DNA from: a bacterium
Lineage (GTDB): Bacteria > Bacillota_I > Bacilli_A > RFN20 > CAG-826
Assembly (NCBI GenBank): GCA_004561785.1
Contig: SFUB01000037.1
Location: 1 to 14,724 of the forward strand
Direction of reading: 5' to 3'
DNA length: 14,724 nucleotides
The notes below the pieces were generated by a model. The model did not search any database and was not told the origin of the DNA. It worked only from the letters and a program-made list of their open reading frames with translations. Position 1 is the first letter of the stretch. Every line of letters begins with the position of its first letter. Shown here piece by piece: positions 7,061-14,645 of this stretch. The translations under genes and the position numbers were made by a program.

Positions 7061-8122
7061 TTAAGAAAGGAAAAGAGGCCAACTGGCGGCGGCTTTCACC
7101 AGGACGAAGAACAAAGGCAAGGAGACGATGCTCAGCAAAGTCGAAAGAAGGATGGAGTCGCTCGCAAGATAGGCCTCCTTTTGGTACTGGACGCAATAGG
7201 CCACCAAGACGGCGCTCGTCGGGGCGCCCATGCCGATTACCATGGCAGCGAGGGAATATTCGTCGAAGGACATCCACCCCAAAGCCTGCAGGGCGCAGCA
7301 AATCCCAAAGCAGATCAAGGGGGCCAAGAACATCCTCAAGGCAGCGATGAGCCAGCCGATTTTATTCTTCACGGCAGTCAGGAAATCGGCCTCCCCAAGC
7401 GTCACCCCGATCAAAAGCATGCATAACGGGGTGGCCATTTGGTCGCCGAAGAGGAAGATCCGATAGAGGGCTGGACAGGTTTTGTCGATGCGGACGAAAC
7501 CATAGGAAAGCTCTCCCACCGGCACCTGCCAAACCACGTTTTGGATCGACCAGCAGAGGAGCCCAAGCCCCATGAAGATCATGATCGGGTTCACGAAGAT
7601 CGATTTGAGGGTAGGCAAGACGTTGTCCTTGCTCAGCTTGGTTGAGGACAAAGAGAGAAAACAATAGATATAAAGGACGAGGCGGAAAGCCAAGGTCATC
7701 AAAGACGAGGGGATCAAAACATCGGCCAGATGCTCGCCGGCGTAGACGGCCTTCAAAACGGGGATTGAGAAGAAAGTCAATTGGCCCACCGCGAAAAGCA
7801 TCCCATAGACGCTGCGCTTGCCTTTCCCTTTCTTCCAGAAGAACAGGTTGCCTAGAATCAGGAAAACCGCATATAAGACCAAAGTCAAAACCAGGATCAG
7901 GGCGTTGGAGGCCAAAGAGGAAACGTCGAAATCGGACATGAAGGCGCAGAAAGCCATGCAGGGGATCGCCACTTTCATCACGAGGGTGTTGATCACGTTC
8001 TTCCCACCGTCCCCAATGAGGTTCTTCCTCCGTAAAACGAAGCCAAGAACCAAAAAGGCAATGGAAGCCAAGATGGCCCCCAGGAACTGCTGATCCGTCA
8101 ATATCTCAACAATCAAATCCAT
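7061..8122 (-). CDS. AEC-family (auxin efflux carrier type) permease
   Basis: AEC proteins are secondary carriers; bacterial members move malate, malonate or related organic acids. The 353-residue product has about ten membrane segments and the characteristic beginning FVLRRKNLIGDGGKNVINTLVMKVAIPCMAF, with a short amphipathic piece and a conserved proline in an early helix. The C-terminal part holds MVIGMGAPTSAVLVAYCVQY, matching the second half of the family. A GAGG ribosome site lies a few bases before the ATG. The first gene of a probable two-gene minus-strand transcript with the MATE gene, it is divergent from the phosphoesterase gene. Its substrate is not known, and the pairing with a MATE exporter may be incidental. 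Confidence 0.85.
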   Translation of the reverse strand: MDLIVEILTDQQFLGAILASIAFLVLGFVLRRKNLIGDGGKNVINTLVMKVAIPCMAFCAFMSDFDVSSLASNALILVLTLVLYAVFLILGNLFFWKKGKGKRSVYGMLFAVGQLTFFSIPVLKAVYAGEHLADVLIPSSLMTLAFRLVLYIYCFLSLSSTKLSKDNVLPTLKSIFVNPIMIFMGLGLLCWSIQNVVWQVPVGELSYGFVRIDKTCPALYRIFLFGDQMATPLCMLLIGVTLGEADFLTAVKNKIGWLIAALRMFLAPLICFGICCALQALGWMSFDEYSLAAMVIGMGAPTSAVLVAYCVQYQKEAYLASDSILLSTLLSIVSLPLFFVLVKAAASWPLFLS

Positions 8123-8294
8123 ACGGCCTCGGAATATAGCCTTCTTTAATGCCCGTGATTCGTGTATCCGCTTACAAAGTCAGGCGTTCTTTAGCCTCAA
8201 GGTTTTCCTAGGGGCGAAGAGGGCTTTCCCTCATCGGAGGGCTCCACCCCAAAAGCAAAAGAGTATGATTTCCGCGGAAGCAAGGAGAGCTGCT
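8123..8294 (+). promoter_or_regulatory. Divergent intergenic region with possible -10 of the phosphoesterase gene
   Basis: This 172-base gap separates divergent genes. A good -10-like hexamer, TATGAT, lies at 8264-8269, about 26 bases before the chosen start at 8295. I could not find a matching -35. A short GAGGG/CCCTC inverted repeat occurs near 8218-8231. Nothing else is recognisable. Confidence 0.3.
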
Positions 8295-8831
8295 ATGAAT
8301 TTCCTCATCGGATCAGACATTCACGGATCGAAAAAATACGCCGAGATGTTCTTCGCGAAAGACAAAATCTACCAAAGCGAGAAGATCATCGTCTTGGGCG
8401 ATTTCTTCTATAACGGAGCCCGCAATTTGCCCCCGGAGGAATATTCGCCAAAAGAGGTCGTGGCATTGGTGAATTCGTTCGCGGATAAACTGATTGCCAT
8501 CAAAGGCAACTGCGAATCGGAAGTCGACCAGATGGTCGCCGATTTCCTTTTCTCTGACAACGCGACCCTCTATGCCTTCGGCAAGAGCTGCTATCTCACC
8601 CACGGCCACCACTACGGGTTCGAGAACCTCCCGAAATGCCCGGGGGACATCTTCTTCCAAGGGCACACCCACATCGGGGTCTTGGAAAAGAAGGATGGGC
8701 TCATTTTAGCGAACCCCGGATCCATTTCCCTTCCAAAGGACGCCCACCACTCCTACATGGTGATGAACGAAAAAGGAATCACCCTCCACGACTTGTTGGA
8801 TGATTCCGTGCTCAAGCATTTGGATTTCTGA
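8295..8831 (+). CDS. yfcE: YfcE-type metallophosphoesterase
   Basis: A small calcineurin-like phosphodiesterase that hydrolyses phosphate mono- or diesters with two metal ions, probably cytoplasmic. The 178 residues show every family motif: SDIHG (7-11), GDFFYNG (36-41), GNCESEVDQ (71-79), THGHHYG (102-108) and GHTHIG (123-128), followed by ANPGSISLPK. Start 8295 is preferred over the in-frame ATG at 8265 because AAGGAG lies eight bases upstream of it, because the protein then begins directly with the first strand as in relatives, and because the upstream ATG falls inside a promoter-like TATGAT. E. coli YfcE has 184 residues, so the length fits. Its stop lies two bases from the end of the convergent ABC permease gene. 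The physiological substrate is unknown. Confidence 0.9.
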   Translation: MNFLIGSDIHGSKKYAEMFFAKDKIYQSEKIIVLGDFFYNGARNLPPEEYSPKEVVALVNSFADKLIAIKGNCESEVDQMVADFLFSDNATLYAFGKSCYLTHGHHYGFENLPKCPGDIFFQGHTHIGVLEKKDGLILANPGSISLPKDAHHSYMVMNEKGITLHDLLDDSVLKHLDF

Positions 8832-8833
8832 TC

Positions 8834-9499
8834 TCAAAGATCGATCTTTTGGAACGATTTCGACCCCAGTTTGTAAGCAAGGGCGTTGAACAAGAAGAAG
8901 AGGATCGCCCCTCCGGCGAAGATGCCAATCTGGCCCCATAGCCCCGGCCCGGACCAAGAAGAGATCCAACTAGAAGCGCCCGGGACGGCTATGAAGACGG
9001 CCATCACGACGCCGAAGAAAACCAAAGTGACGAAATAAGAGAGCAACGTGGCCCCGACGTTCTTGCTGTCGGGGCTTTTGTAATAAAGGGGCACGAAAAT
9101 CAAATTGAAGAGGGCGAAACCCAAAAGACCGAACCCGTAGGTGGCCAAATTGACTCCGAGATCGGCGTAGGCTTCCGATGCGGGAATCATGGGGTTCAAG
9201 AAGAACACCCGCACCAAGCCAAAAGGAACGGAGAAGAGCATGCTTAGCAGCTCCAAAAAGCCGAGCAAGAGGACCTTGCCCAAAACGACCTTCTTTTTTT
9301 CTAACGGCAAAGTGGCCGTATATAAGAGATCGCGGTTGGCGAGGCAAGTCGGAAAAAGGGAAAGGAACCCCGAAAGGGGATAAACGAACGCGACCATCGC
9401 GGGCCAGCTCGGGATGAGGATCAAGCAGGACAGACCGACGAAGATCCAGACCTGGACCGGAATGCAAAGCCGGATTTCTTTATAAAGGAGATTCTTCAT
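8834..9499 (-). CDS. ABC-2-like membrane subunit
   Basis: A hydrophobic 221-residue protein with about six membrane segments, beginning MKNLLYKEIRLCIPVQVW, the usual short cytoplasmic N-terminus of ABC-2 type permeases paired with YtrB/BcrA-like ATPases. It would form the membrane channel of an export or bacteriocin-resistance type ABC system. The start is set at 9499: longer in-frame openings read into the ATPase gene in a basic, non-hydrophobic stretch. This gives a 20-base overlap with the end of the ATPase gene, so the two are translated together. It is shorter than many permeases of this class, and the homodimer would provide twelve helices. A small AAAGATCGATCTTT palindrome at its 3' end (8838-8851) is too weak to call a terminator. 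Function assignment rests mainly on context and hydropathy. Confidence 0.75.
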   Translation of the reverse strand: MKNLLYKEIRLCIPVQVWIFVGLSCLILIPSWPAMVAFVYPLSGFLSLFPTCLANRDLLYTATLPLEKKKVVLGKVLLLGFLELLSMLFSVPFGLVRVFFLNPMIPASEAYADLGVNLATYGFGLLGFALFNLIFVPLYYKSPDSKNVGATLLSYFVTLVFFGVVMAVFIAVPGASSWISSWSGPGLWGQIGIFAGGAILFFLFNALAYKLGSKSFQKIDL

Positions 9500-10346
9500 C
9501 TTCGTTGCCCCTTTCAATGCTGACCATGATTTCCTCGAGTTCCGCCGGGCGGATGGCGCTTTGGAACAAAGGCGCGTCTTGGGCGGAGACGACGCCTTCG
9601 TAGCGCCCATCCTTGACGCGGAGATGGGAAATCGAGGCTTTCTGCTCCTCATTCAGAGAAGACTCTTCTCCCGAAACGGAGAAATAGCCCTTCTTGAAGG
9701 AGGGGACGTCCCCGGTGTAGAGGATCCTGCCCTTTTGGATGTAGGTGATATCGTCTGCGCACTTCTCAAGATCGGAGATGACGTGGGTGGAGAACAATAT
9801 CGCGGCGCGTTTTTTCTCGGCGATCTTCCTCAGGCAGTCAAGAAGTTCGTCGCGGCTCACCGGGTCCAGCCCGGAGGTGGGTTCATCCAGCAAAAGCAAT
9901 TTGGCCCCATGGCTCAATGCGACGGCCAAGCCGTATTTGACCTTCATGCCGTTGCTCAGCTCGCGGATCTTCTTATTCTCATCGATCCCGAAATAGGAAA
10001 GCCACTTTTCGTAAAGGGCCTGATCCCAATTCAGGAAGAACCTCCGAGTGACCGAAGTCAGGGTCTTTACCTTCTGGGCCGGATAGAAATCGATTCCTCC
10101 GAAGAGCAAACCGATGTCGTTTTTCGCATTCGGGGAAGAAGAAACGCTTTTCCCTTGGAAAACGACCTCCCCCGAATCGGGCTCCACCAATCCGTAGATG
10201 GCTTTAAGGGTCGTGGTCTTTCCAGCCCCGTTCCTGCCGATGAAGCCCATGATGCGACCCGGAAGCAAAGAAAAGGAAACGTCTTTCAATTTGAAAGATG
10301 GATAGGACTTGCAAAGGGAATCCACGCGGAGAACCGGATCAGTCAT
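9480..10346 (-). CDS. ABC transporter ATP-binding protein (YtrB/BcrA type)
   Basis: This is the ATPase that powers the adjacent membrane subunit. Its 288 residues contain Walker A GRNGAGKTT (37-45), a signature of the form LSNGM (130-134) in place of LSGGQ, Walker B LLLLDE (150-155), the D-loop SGLD and the H-loop STH. The LSxGM signature is typical of the export-type YtrB/BcrA/CcmA group. The Q-loop glutamine is not obvious: the region reads IGLLFGGIDFY. A C-terminal extension of about 70 residues follows the nucleotide domain. Start 10346 is used because the family begins a few residues before the first strand (VLRVDSLCKSY) and because the ATG overlaps the stop of the AbrB gene by eight bases. 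The substrate is unknown; antimicrobial-peptide stress or lipid export are possible by family. Confidence 0.9.
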   Translation of the reverse strand: MTDPVLRVDSLCKSYPSFKLKDVSFSLLPGRIMGFIGRNGAGKTTTLKAIYGLVEPDSGEVVFQGKSVSSSPNAKNDIGLLFGGIDFYPAQKVKTLTSVTRRFFLNWDQALYEKWLSYFGIDENKKIRELSNGMKVKYGLAVALSHGAKLLLLDEPTSGLDPVSRDELLDCLRKIAEKKRAAILFSTHVISDLEKCADDITYIQKGRILYTGDVPSFKKGYFSVSGEESSLNEEQKASISHLRVKDGRYEGVVSAQDAPLFQSAIRPAELEEIMVSIERGNEDEESPL

Positions 10347-10548
10347 CACTCTTCCCCATGTCCAAGGCATTGCTTACGAAATCGCTTTTGACGATCGCGA
10401 TGCCCTTTTTGACGTCCGCCATCAGAAACACCTGATCGCCGGGATGGAGATCGAACATTTCCCGGATTTCCACCGGGATCACGATCTGCCCCTTGGCCCC
10501 GAGGGTGGCAAGGCCGATAGATTGAGTCTTACTTTTCTTACTTTTCAT
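10339..10548 (-). CDS. AbrB/SpoVT-like DNA-binding regulator
   Basis: A 69-residue protein whose residues 12-55 match the swapped-hairpin AbrB/MazE fold: LATLGAKGQIVIPVEIREMF followed by LHPGDQVFLMAD. These proteins dimerise and bind AT-rich DNA. It is the first gene of the three-gene minus-strand operon and overlaps the ATPase start by eight bases, so it is well placed to autoregulate the ABC genes, a job done by GntR-type YtrA in better-known operons. A MazE-like antitoxin is unlikely because no toxin gene is adjacent. The Lys-rich N-terminus (MKSKKSKTQ) probably adds DNA contact. No clear ribosome site is seen before the ATG; GTATAAGT lies directly upstream and could be part of a promoter with a very short leader. 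Confidence 0.85.
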   Translation of the reverse strand: MKSKKSKTQSIGLATLGAKGQIVIPVEIREMFDLHPGDQVFLMADVKKGIAIVKSDFVSNALDMGKSDD

Positions 10549-10656
10549 ACTTATACGCTATCTCAAAGGAAATAAAATTGCAACCTGGGCGCGTTTTCGC
10601 AAACCTCGTCTTTTTTCCGGTAGAATGCTCTTCGGAAAAAGAGGAAACAGACACAT
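10549..10656. promoter_or_regulatory. Divergent promoter region of the ABC operon and the lipoprotein protease
   Basis: The 108-base gap holds TAGAAT at 10621-10626, a likely -10 for the plus-strand lipoprotein gene, followed by GAGGAAA as its ribosome site. No good -35 is seen for it. For the minus-strand operon, TATAAG lies just before the AbrB ATG. The AT-rich segment around 10557-10580 is where the AbrB-like protein would most plausibly bind, but no palindrome stands out. Confidence 0.35.
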
Positions 10657-12840
10657 ATGAAGAAAAAACGCCTCATCCCCCTATTCGTTCTCTCAACTCT
10701 GCTGCTCGCGGGCTGCGCGGGCAATCCGGGCGCTTCCAGCGAATCCGGTTCAAGCGAAGGCTCCGAATCGAGTTCGTCTTCGGCTCCCGCGAATTCGGAG
10801 ACAACGAGTTCCGCCGGAACGCCGGATGTCTCCTCTTCCGAGGGTTTCTCCGACCCCTCCTCGGACGTTTCCGTCCCTACTTCTATAGAAAGCAGCACCC
10901 CTTCTTCGCAGGAAGAAGAAGCCAAAACGATCGTCCTCTCCCGCAATAACGGGGGGATCTTGGGCAAATCCTATAGCGGCCAGGAAATTACCAATTCCGA
11001 GGCGAAGGCCCCAGACGGAACCTCCTTCCCGATCACCTATGTCAACGGAATCAAGCCAAACGGGGATTATGCGAGTTTTTACGGCCAGTTCAAAAGGACA
11101 GAAGGGGTTCTTCATAACACCAACTCCCTTTCCAAGCTGACGTCCATCAAAGTCACCTATACTTCCAAAAGCAAAGCCCAATTTTGTTTCTCCTCCACCG
11201 AGAACCCGGGAAGCTACAAAACCCTCGAATCCGGCGTGGCCTACCCCGCGCATGGGGAAACCCATTTCTTCGTCAAAGCCGGCGGATCCGTTTTGTACAT
11301 CGAAACCATCGAAATCACTTACGGAGGGGAAGCCCTCCCGGATTCGGAAGGATCTAGCTCCGAAGAAGGAAAGACCTGGGACACCGACTATTCCGCCTCC
11401 AACGCGACCAAAGTCGATGAGGTGAATAAAAACCTGAGCCTCTACGATTTGCAGTACAACACCCCCACGGAAGGCACCCAAAGCGTGCTGGTCCTCCCGA
11501 TCGAATTCACCGACAAGAAATTCTCAAAACAGGATCTCGAGGACATCCGCACCCTCACCGGAGGCACCGCCGAGGACACGAAATACTGGGAATCCCTCAA
11601 GACGTACTACGCGAAATCCTCCTACGGCAAATTGAACCTCACCTTCGAATACGCCGACCCGATCAACCTCGGTCAGACCGCGAAGAGTCTGTATCAAGAA
11701 GGTACGTCAAACGAAGATTACGCCAGATACGCCTATGGAAGCGCCAAGGCCCTTAAGAAAGGGATCGAAACCTACAAAACGATCCACGGAAGCGACTCGA
11801 CCAAGAAATTCGACGCGGACGGGGATGGCCTCATCGACTCGGTTATCATGATCTATGCCGAAGACTACACCCCGAGCTACGACGAAAACGGCGACCTCTA
11901 CTGGGCCTATCGCTTCTGGGATTATTGGGACGATGACCTCAAAGGAATGGACGTCGGGGTAACCGAAAGCAAAGAATCCCCGAACGCCTTCTCCTATTTC
12001 TGGGCCTCCCTCAGCTTCTTCTATGACGGCGTCGGCGGAACCCAAGGCAGCGGAGTCGATTCCCATACCTTAATCCACGAATTCGGCCATATGCTTGGGG
12101 CCGACGATTATTACAACACGGACGACAGCGCCTCCGAGCCAACCGGCGGGCTCACGATGATGGCCTATAACGTCTTGGACCACGATTCCTTCAATAAGCT
12201 CCAATACGGCTGGGTGAACCCCTATTACGTGACCGGTTCCACCGAAATCACCATCAATAGTTTCACCGAAACCGGGGACTGCATCCTCTTGGCAGATGAA
12301 GGTGGATGGAACGGGACGGCCTTCGACGAATACGTGCTCATCGAATATTACACCCCAACAGGATTGAACGCCCTCGACGGCAACACCGCTTACGAAGGGC
12401 GGGGGACGCTCAATCAGTCCGGCGTCCGCATCTGGCACGTCGACAACCGCCTCTATCTCTACGATCCAAGCACCAACCGCGAGAAAGGCTGGGCGAGCGA
12501 TTCTCAGATCGCCTCCGGCGACTTCGGGAACTACGGCGTGGACTTTGCGATCAACAACTCCGACGAGAACTATTACAGCGCCGCGAGCAATTCCTTCAAC
12601 GCCTTGAGCCTCATCTCTTCCAAAGGGACCCGCTTCACCAAAGATCGGAGCGCCCAAAACAAAGACCTCTTCCAAGTCGGGGACGAGTTCTCCCTCATCG
12701 ATTCATCGGTATCAAGCAAGTACGCCTCCTACTTCGCCGGCAAGACCCGCCTCGACAACGGAAACGAGCTCCCCTACAAAGTGGAGATCACTTCCACGAA
12801 CTCCTCCTCCGCGAGCATCCGGATCACCAAAAAAGCCTAA
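10657..12840 (+). CDS. Secreted lipoprotein with M6-type zinc metalloprotease domain
   Basis: The 727-residue protein starts with a lipoprotein signal peptide ending in LLLAGCAG (lipid-modified Cys20), so it is exported and membrane-anchored. A Ser/Glu-rich spacer (about 25-90) lifts it from the surface. Residues about 90-225 form a small beta-rich module ending VLYIETIEITYGG, then a second Ser/Glu spacer (about 229-240). The remainder is a metalloprotease domain. It carries HEFGHMLGADD (His474, Glu475, His478, Asp484), the HExxHxxGxxD zinc site of the M6/immune inhibitor A group, followed by TMMAYN (Met501-Met502) as the Met-turn and the family-like FNKLQYGWVNP. Likely role: degradation of host or dietary proteins at the cell surface. 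GAGGAAA precedes the ATG. It is a single-gene unit, and its cleavage target is not predictable. Confidence 0.88.
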   Translation: MKKKRLIPLFVLSTLLLAGCAGNPGASSESGSSEGSESSSSSAPANSETTSSAGTPDVSSSEGFSDPSSDVSVPTSIESSTPSSQEEEAKTIVLSRNNGGILGKSYSGQEITNSEAKAPDGTSFPITYVNGIKPNGDYASFYGQFKRTEGVLHNTNSLSKLTSIKVTYTSKSKAQFCFSSTENPGSYKTLESGVAYPAHGETHFFVKAGGSVLYIETIEITYGGEALPDSEGSSSEEGKTWDTDYSASNATKVDEVNKNLSLYDLQYNTPTEGTQSVLVLPIEFTDKKFSKQDLEDIRTLTGGTAEDTKYWESLKTYYAKSSYGKLNLTFEYADPINLGQTAKSLYQEGTSNEDYARYAYGSAKALKKGIETYKTIHGSDSTKKFDADGDGLIDSVIMIYAEDYTPSYDENGDLYWAYRFWDYWDDDLKGMDVGVTESKESPNAFSYFWASLSFFYDGVGGTQGSGVDSHTLIHEFGHMLGADDYYNTDDSASEPTGGLTMMAYNVLDHDSFNKLQYGWVNPYYVTGSTEITINSFTETGDCILLADEGGWNGTAFDEYVLIEYYTPTGLNALDGNTAYEGRGTLNQSGVRIWHVDNRLYLYDPSTNREKGWASDSQIASGDFGNYGVDFAINNSDENYYSAASNSFNALSLISSKGTRFTKDRSAQNKDLFQVGDEFSLIDSSVSSKYASYFAGKTRLDNGNELPYKVEITSTNSSSASIRITKKA

Positions 12841-12927
12841 AGGCAGCGAAAGCTCGACCGCTTATGAAGCGAGAGCCAAATGTTGAACAAACCAACAGGA
12901 GGGTCTTTTCTTCTTGCAATCCACCTC
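12841..12927. other. Convergent intergenic region with an imperfect hairpin
   Basis: Between the protease and the convergent MATE gene, GCTC-GAC-CGCTT and AAGCG-A-GAGC (about 12851-12875) form an interrupted stem that might terminate either transcript, but no proper T-run follows directly on either strand. An AGGAGGG at about 12898 resembles a ribosome site, but no coding frame follows it. Confidence 0.3.
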
Positions 12928-14325
12928 TCAAAGAGAGTTTCCCGCCAAAGGGAATTTGCTCCTGTAGACCCTCCAGACGACCAAAGCGGAATAGACGAAG
13001 GCAGCCCCCTCCGCCACGTAGCTCCCCCACCAAATGCCTCCGGTGCCTAAGAAATATCCGAATCCATAGCAGGATGGGAACAGGGCGATCAGCAAGCGGA
13101 TCGCCGATAGGATCATGGGGTGGACCCCATTCCCGAAGCCTTCCAAGATTCCGGCTGAGACGATGCAAAAGGAGGCAAGCAGAAAGGTGGGCGCGGTGAT
13201 GCGGGTCAATTTGACTCCGGCGTCAACCCAATCCGACCCAAGATTGAATAAAAGAAGCAAGGCCTCCGGGATGGATTCGAAGAGGACGATCCCGACTAGA
13301 GCGAGAACCGTCCCATAAAGATAACCGTATAGAATCGCTTCGCGCACCCTCTTCTTGTCTTTGTTGCCATAATTGAACGCCACGATGGGAAGCAAAGCGT
13401 TGATCAATCCGTAAAAGGCCATGAAGACGAAATTCTGCAGTTTGTAATAAACCCCGTAAACCCCCACGAGCATATCCTGGGCGGCGGGATTTCCCGACAA
13501 AAGGGCCATGAAGACAAACTGAAAGACCAAAGATTGTAGGCTTTGAAGGGCTTGGAGGATGATCCCGGGGAGTCCGACTTTTAGGATGCTCCCCATCATC
13601 GAAAACGACGGTTTCAGATCTTTCTTCCGGAAAGCGATTTCCTTATTGGCGAACACGTTGAGCAGGAACCCGACGATCATCGAGACTACTTGGCCTAGGA
13701 CAGTGGCAATCGCGGCTCCCTCAACCCCCATGTCCAGCACCAAGATGAACAACGGGTCCAAGGCAATATTCACCAGCGCCCCGGAAAGTTGCATAACCAT
13801 CGCAAGGGAAGTTTTCCCCGTCGCGCAGAGCGACCGTTCGGTGACGAGCTGAAGAAGCTGGGCGAAGGAGAAGATGAAGCATATGCCGAGGTACTGAGAC
13901 CCCATCGCGACGACCATCTCATCGTCGGTCACCGCGGAGAAATAGAAATTCGAGAAGAAGATGATGAGCCCCAGGGTCAAGAAAACAAGGTAAAAGCCCG
14001 CCATCAGCCAGTACCCATTGATGCAGGATGAAGAAGCGTCGTCTTTCTTATTTTGGCCAAGGGCTTTGGACAAGACCGAATTGACCCCGATTCCCGTTCC
14101 GATCGCCACCGCGACCAGAAGCATTTGAAGCGGGAAAGCATAGCCAAGGGCGGTCATGGCCTTTTCGTTGAAAGGGGCCTCGATCATGCCGATGAAGATG
14201 CTGTCGACGATGTTATAAAGCGCGCTGACCACCATCGAGAAAATCATGGGGATGGCCATTTTCAAAAGCAGAAGAGGGACTTTCTTCGTGCCCATAGGAT
14301 TGCCGGATTGTTTTCTTGCTTCCAT
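12928..14325 (-). CDS. MATE-family efflux protein (second copy)
   Basis: A second MATE exporter of 465 residues with about twelve membrane segments. It begins GTKKVPLLLLKMAIPMIFSMVVSALYNIVDSIFIG, the same helix-1 pattern as the first copy, and its second half includes NALLPIVAFNYGNKDKKRVREAI, the counterpart of the first copy's GYNIGAKQGERVK. The two copies look only distantly similar, so they are probably separate subfamily members rather than a recent duplication. The ATG is preceded by a GAGG ribosome site that abuts a long leader hairpin, and a good promoter lies about 105 bases upstream. The gene sits alone between the protease and a tRNA remnant. The substrate is unknown; drugs, bile-type compounds or metabolites are all possible for MATE proteins. 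Confidence 0.9.
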   Translation of the reverse strand: MEARKQSGNPMGTKKVPLLLLKMAIPMIFSMVVSALYNIVDSIFIGMIEAPFNEKAMTALGYAFPLQMLLVAVAIGTGIGVNSVLSKALGQNKKDDASSSCINGYWLMAGFYLVFLTLGLIIFFSNFYFSAVTDDEMVVAMGSQYLGICFIFSFAQLLQLVTERSLCATGKTSLAMVMQLSGALVNIALDPLFILVLDMGVEGAAIATVLGQVVSMIVGFLLNVFANKEIAFRKKDLKPSFSMMGSILKVGLPGIILQALQSLQSLVFQFVFMALLSGNPAAQDMLVGVYGVYYKLQNFVFMAFYGLINALLPIVAFNYGNKDKKRVREAILYGYLYGTVLALVGIVLFESIPEALLLLFNLGSDWVDAGVKLTRITAPTFLLASFCIVSAGILEGFGNGVHPMILSAIRLLIALFPSCYGFGYFLGTGGIWWGSYVAEGAAFVYSALVVWRVYRSKFPLAGNSL

Positions 14326-14336
14326 AAAAGATACCT

Positions 14337-14377
14337 CGTAGAAACCTGAGCTTAGAGATCTAGGTTCAAAATCTACG
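14337..14377 (-). promoter_or_regulatory. Leader hairpin abutting the ribosome site of the second MATE gene
   Basis: On the minus strand CGTAGA (14377-14372) pairs with TCTACG (14342-14337), and inside it AACCT (14366-14362) pairs with AGGTT (14347-14343). The only asymmetry is a TTTTG bulge; the loop is 14 bases. The last paired base overlaps the GAGG ribosome site (14337-14334), so folding could limit translation. Eleven perfect pairs in a leader are unlikely to be trivial. No known riboswitch class is recognised. Confidence 0.5.
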
Positions 14378-14430
14378 GGGCGAAAAGGAAGCTTGGACTT
14401 CGGAAAAATCCCTCGTCGTTTTCGGGATGT

Positions 14431-14459
14431 ATATTAAGGGGAGGATGCGACAAAATCAA
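14431..14459 (-). promoter_or_regulatory. Promoter of the second MATE gene
   Basis: TTGATT (14459-14454), a 17-bp spacer and TAATAT (14436-14431) on the minus strand match the housekeeping sigma consensus well. Transcription would begin near 14424, giving a leader of about 100 bases. A short hairpin, ATCCC/GGGAT followed by TTTTT, lies right at the transcript's 5' end and may end read-through from upstream. Confidence 0.65.
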
Positions 14460-14497
14460 AGATAAACCGCTTTCTTTCCCAGAAAAACATGGCTGCG

Positions 14498-14517
14498 GGC
14501 CCCAAAAGAAAGGGGCC
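14498..14517. repeat. GC-rich inverted repeat without T-run
   Basis: GGCCCC (14498-14503) and GGGGCC (14512-14517) form a perfect six-pair stem with a purine loop. No T-run follows on either strand. It lies between the tRNA terminator and the MATE promoter; its role is unclear. Confidence 0.4.
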
Positions 14518-14550
14518 GTTGATCGATTTCTGTCCGAGGGGATATCTAGC

Positions 14551-14575
14551 GAAAGAAAAGCCCGGCAAAGCCAGG
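14551..14575 (-). terminator. Rho-independent terminator behind the tRNA-Leu remnant
   Basis: On the minus strand CCTGGC (14575-14570), loop TTT, GCCGGG (14566-14561), then CTTTTCTTTC. One G-U pair, a short loop and a T-rich tail make this a typical intrinsic terminator, placed 14 bases after the tRNA CCA end. It indicates that a full tRNA transcript once ended here. Confidence 0.75.
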
Positions 14576-14588
14576 ACTTCATGATTGA

Positions 14589-14645
14589 TGGTGCCCGAAG
14601 CCAGACTCGAACCGGCACGTCCTCATCAGACATTGGATTTTGAGT
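14589..14645 (-). tRNA. 3' half of tRNA-Leu(CAA), 5' half missing
   Basis: The minus strand shows, from the 3' end: CCA (14591-14589), discriminator A, acceptor strand TTCGGGC (14599-14593), a T-arm with GCCGG/TTCGAGT/CTGGC (14616-14600), and a long class II variable arm with GTC/GAC stem (about 14632-14617). Before these come the anticodon 3' stem TCCAA and loop CTCAAAA (14644-14638) with anticodon CAA. The long variable arm and CAA anticodon identify leucine. The 5' partner strands (TTGGA for the anticodon stem, GCCCGAA for the acceptor) are absent: upstream of the loop the sequence is AAGAA. So the gene is cut exactly at the anticodon loop and cannot make a tRNA as it stands. Confidence 0.75.

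Noticed and set aside
8265..8294. Upstream ATG of the phosphoesterase gene
   Set aside because: It has no ribosome site and lies inside a -10-like TATGAT, whereas the ATG at 8295 has AAGGAG at the right distance and matches the family start.
8838..8851. AAAGATCGATCTTT palindrome as a bidirectional terminator
   Set aside because: It is short and A/T-rich with almost no loop, and lies inside the permease coding end. Thermodynamically weak.
9561..10391. 276-codon plus-strand frame opposite the ABC ATPase and AbrB genes
   Set aside because: It covers genes with clear Walker and AbrB motifs on the other strand; its translation shows no family features and has no ribosome site. A codon-bias shadow.
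10339..10548. AbrB-fold protein as a MazE-type antitoxin
   Set aside because: No small toxin gene follows; the next gene is an ABC ATPase overlapping by eight bases.
12306..13199. 297-codon plus-strand frame rich in Arg and Pro
   Set aside because: Out of frame with the protease domain and running across its stop into the convergent MATE gene. The low-complexity Arg/Leu/Pro composition is typical of a shadow frame.
14373..14633. 86-codon minus-strand frame over the MATE leader and tRNA remnant
   Set aside because: It crosses the tRNA T-arm, a terminator and a promoter, and has no recognisable protein features.
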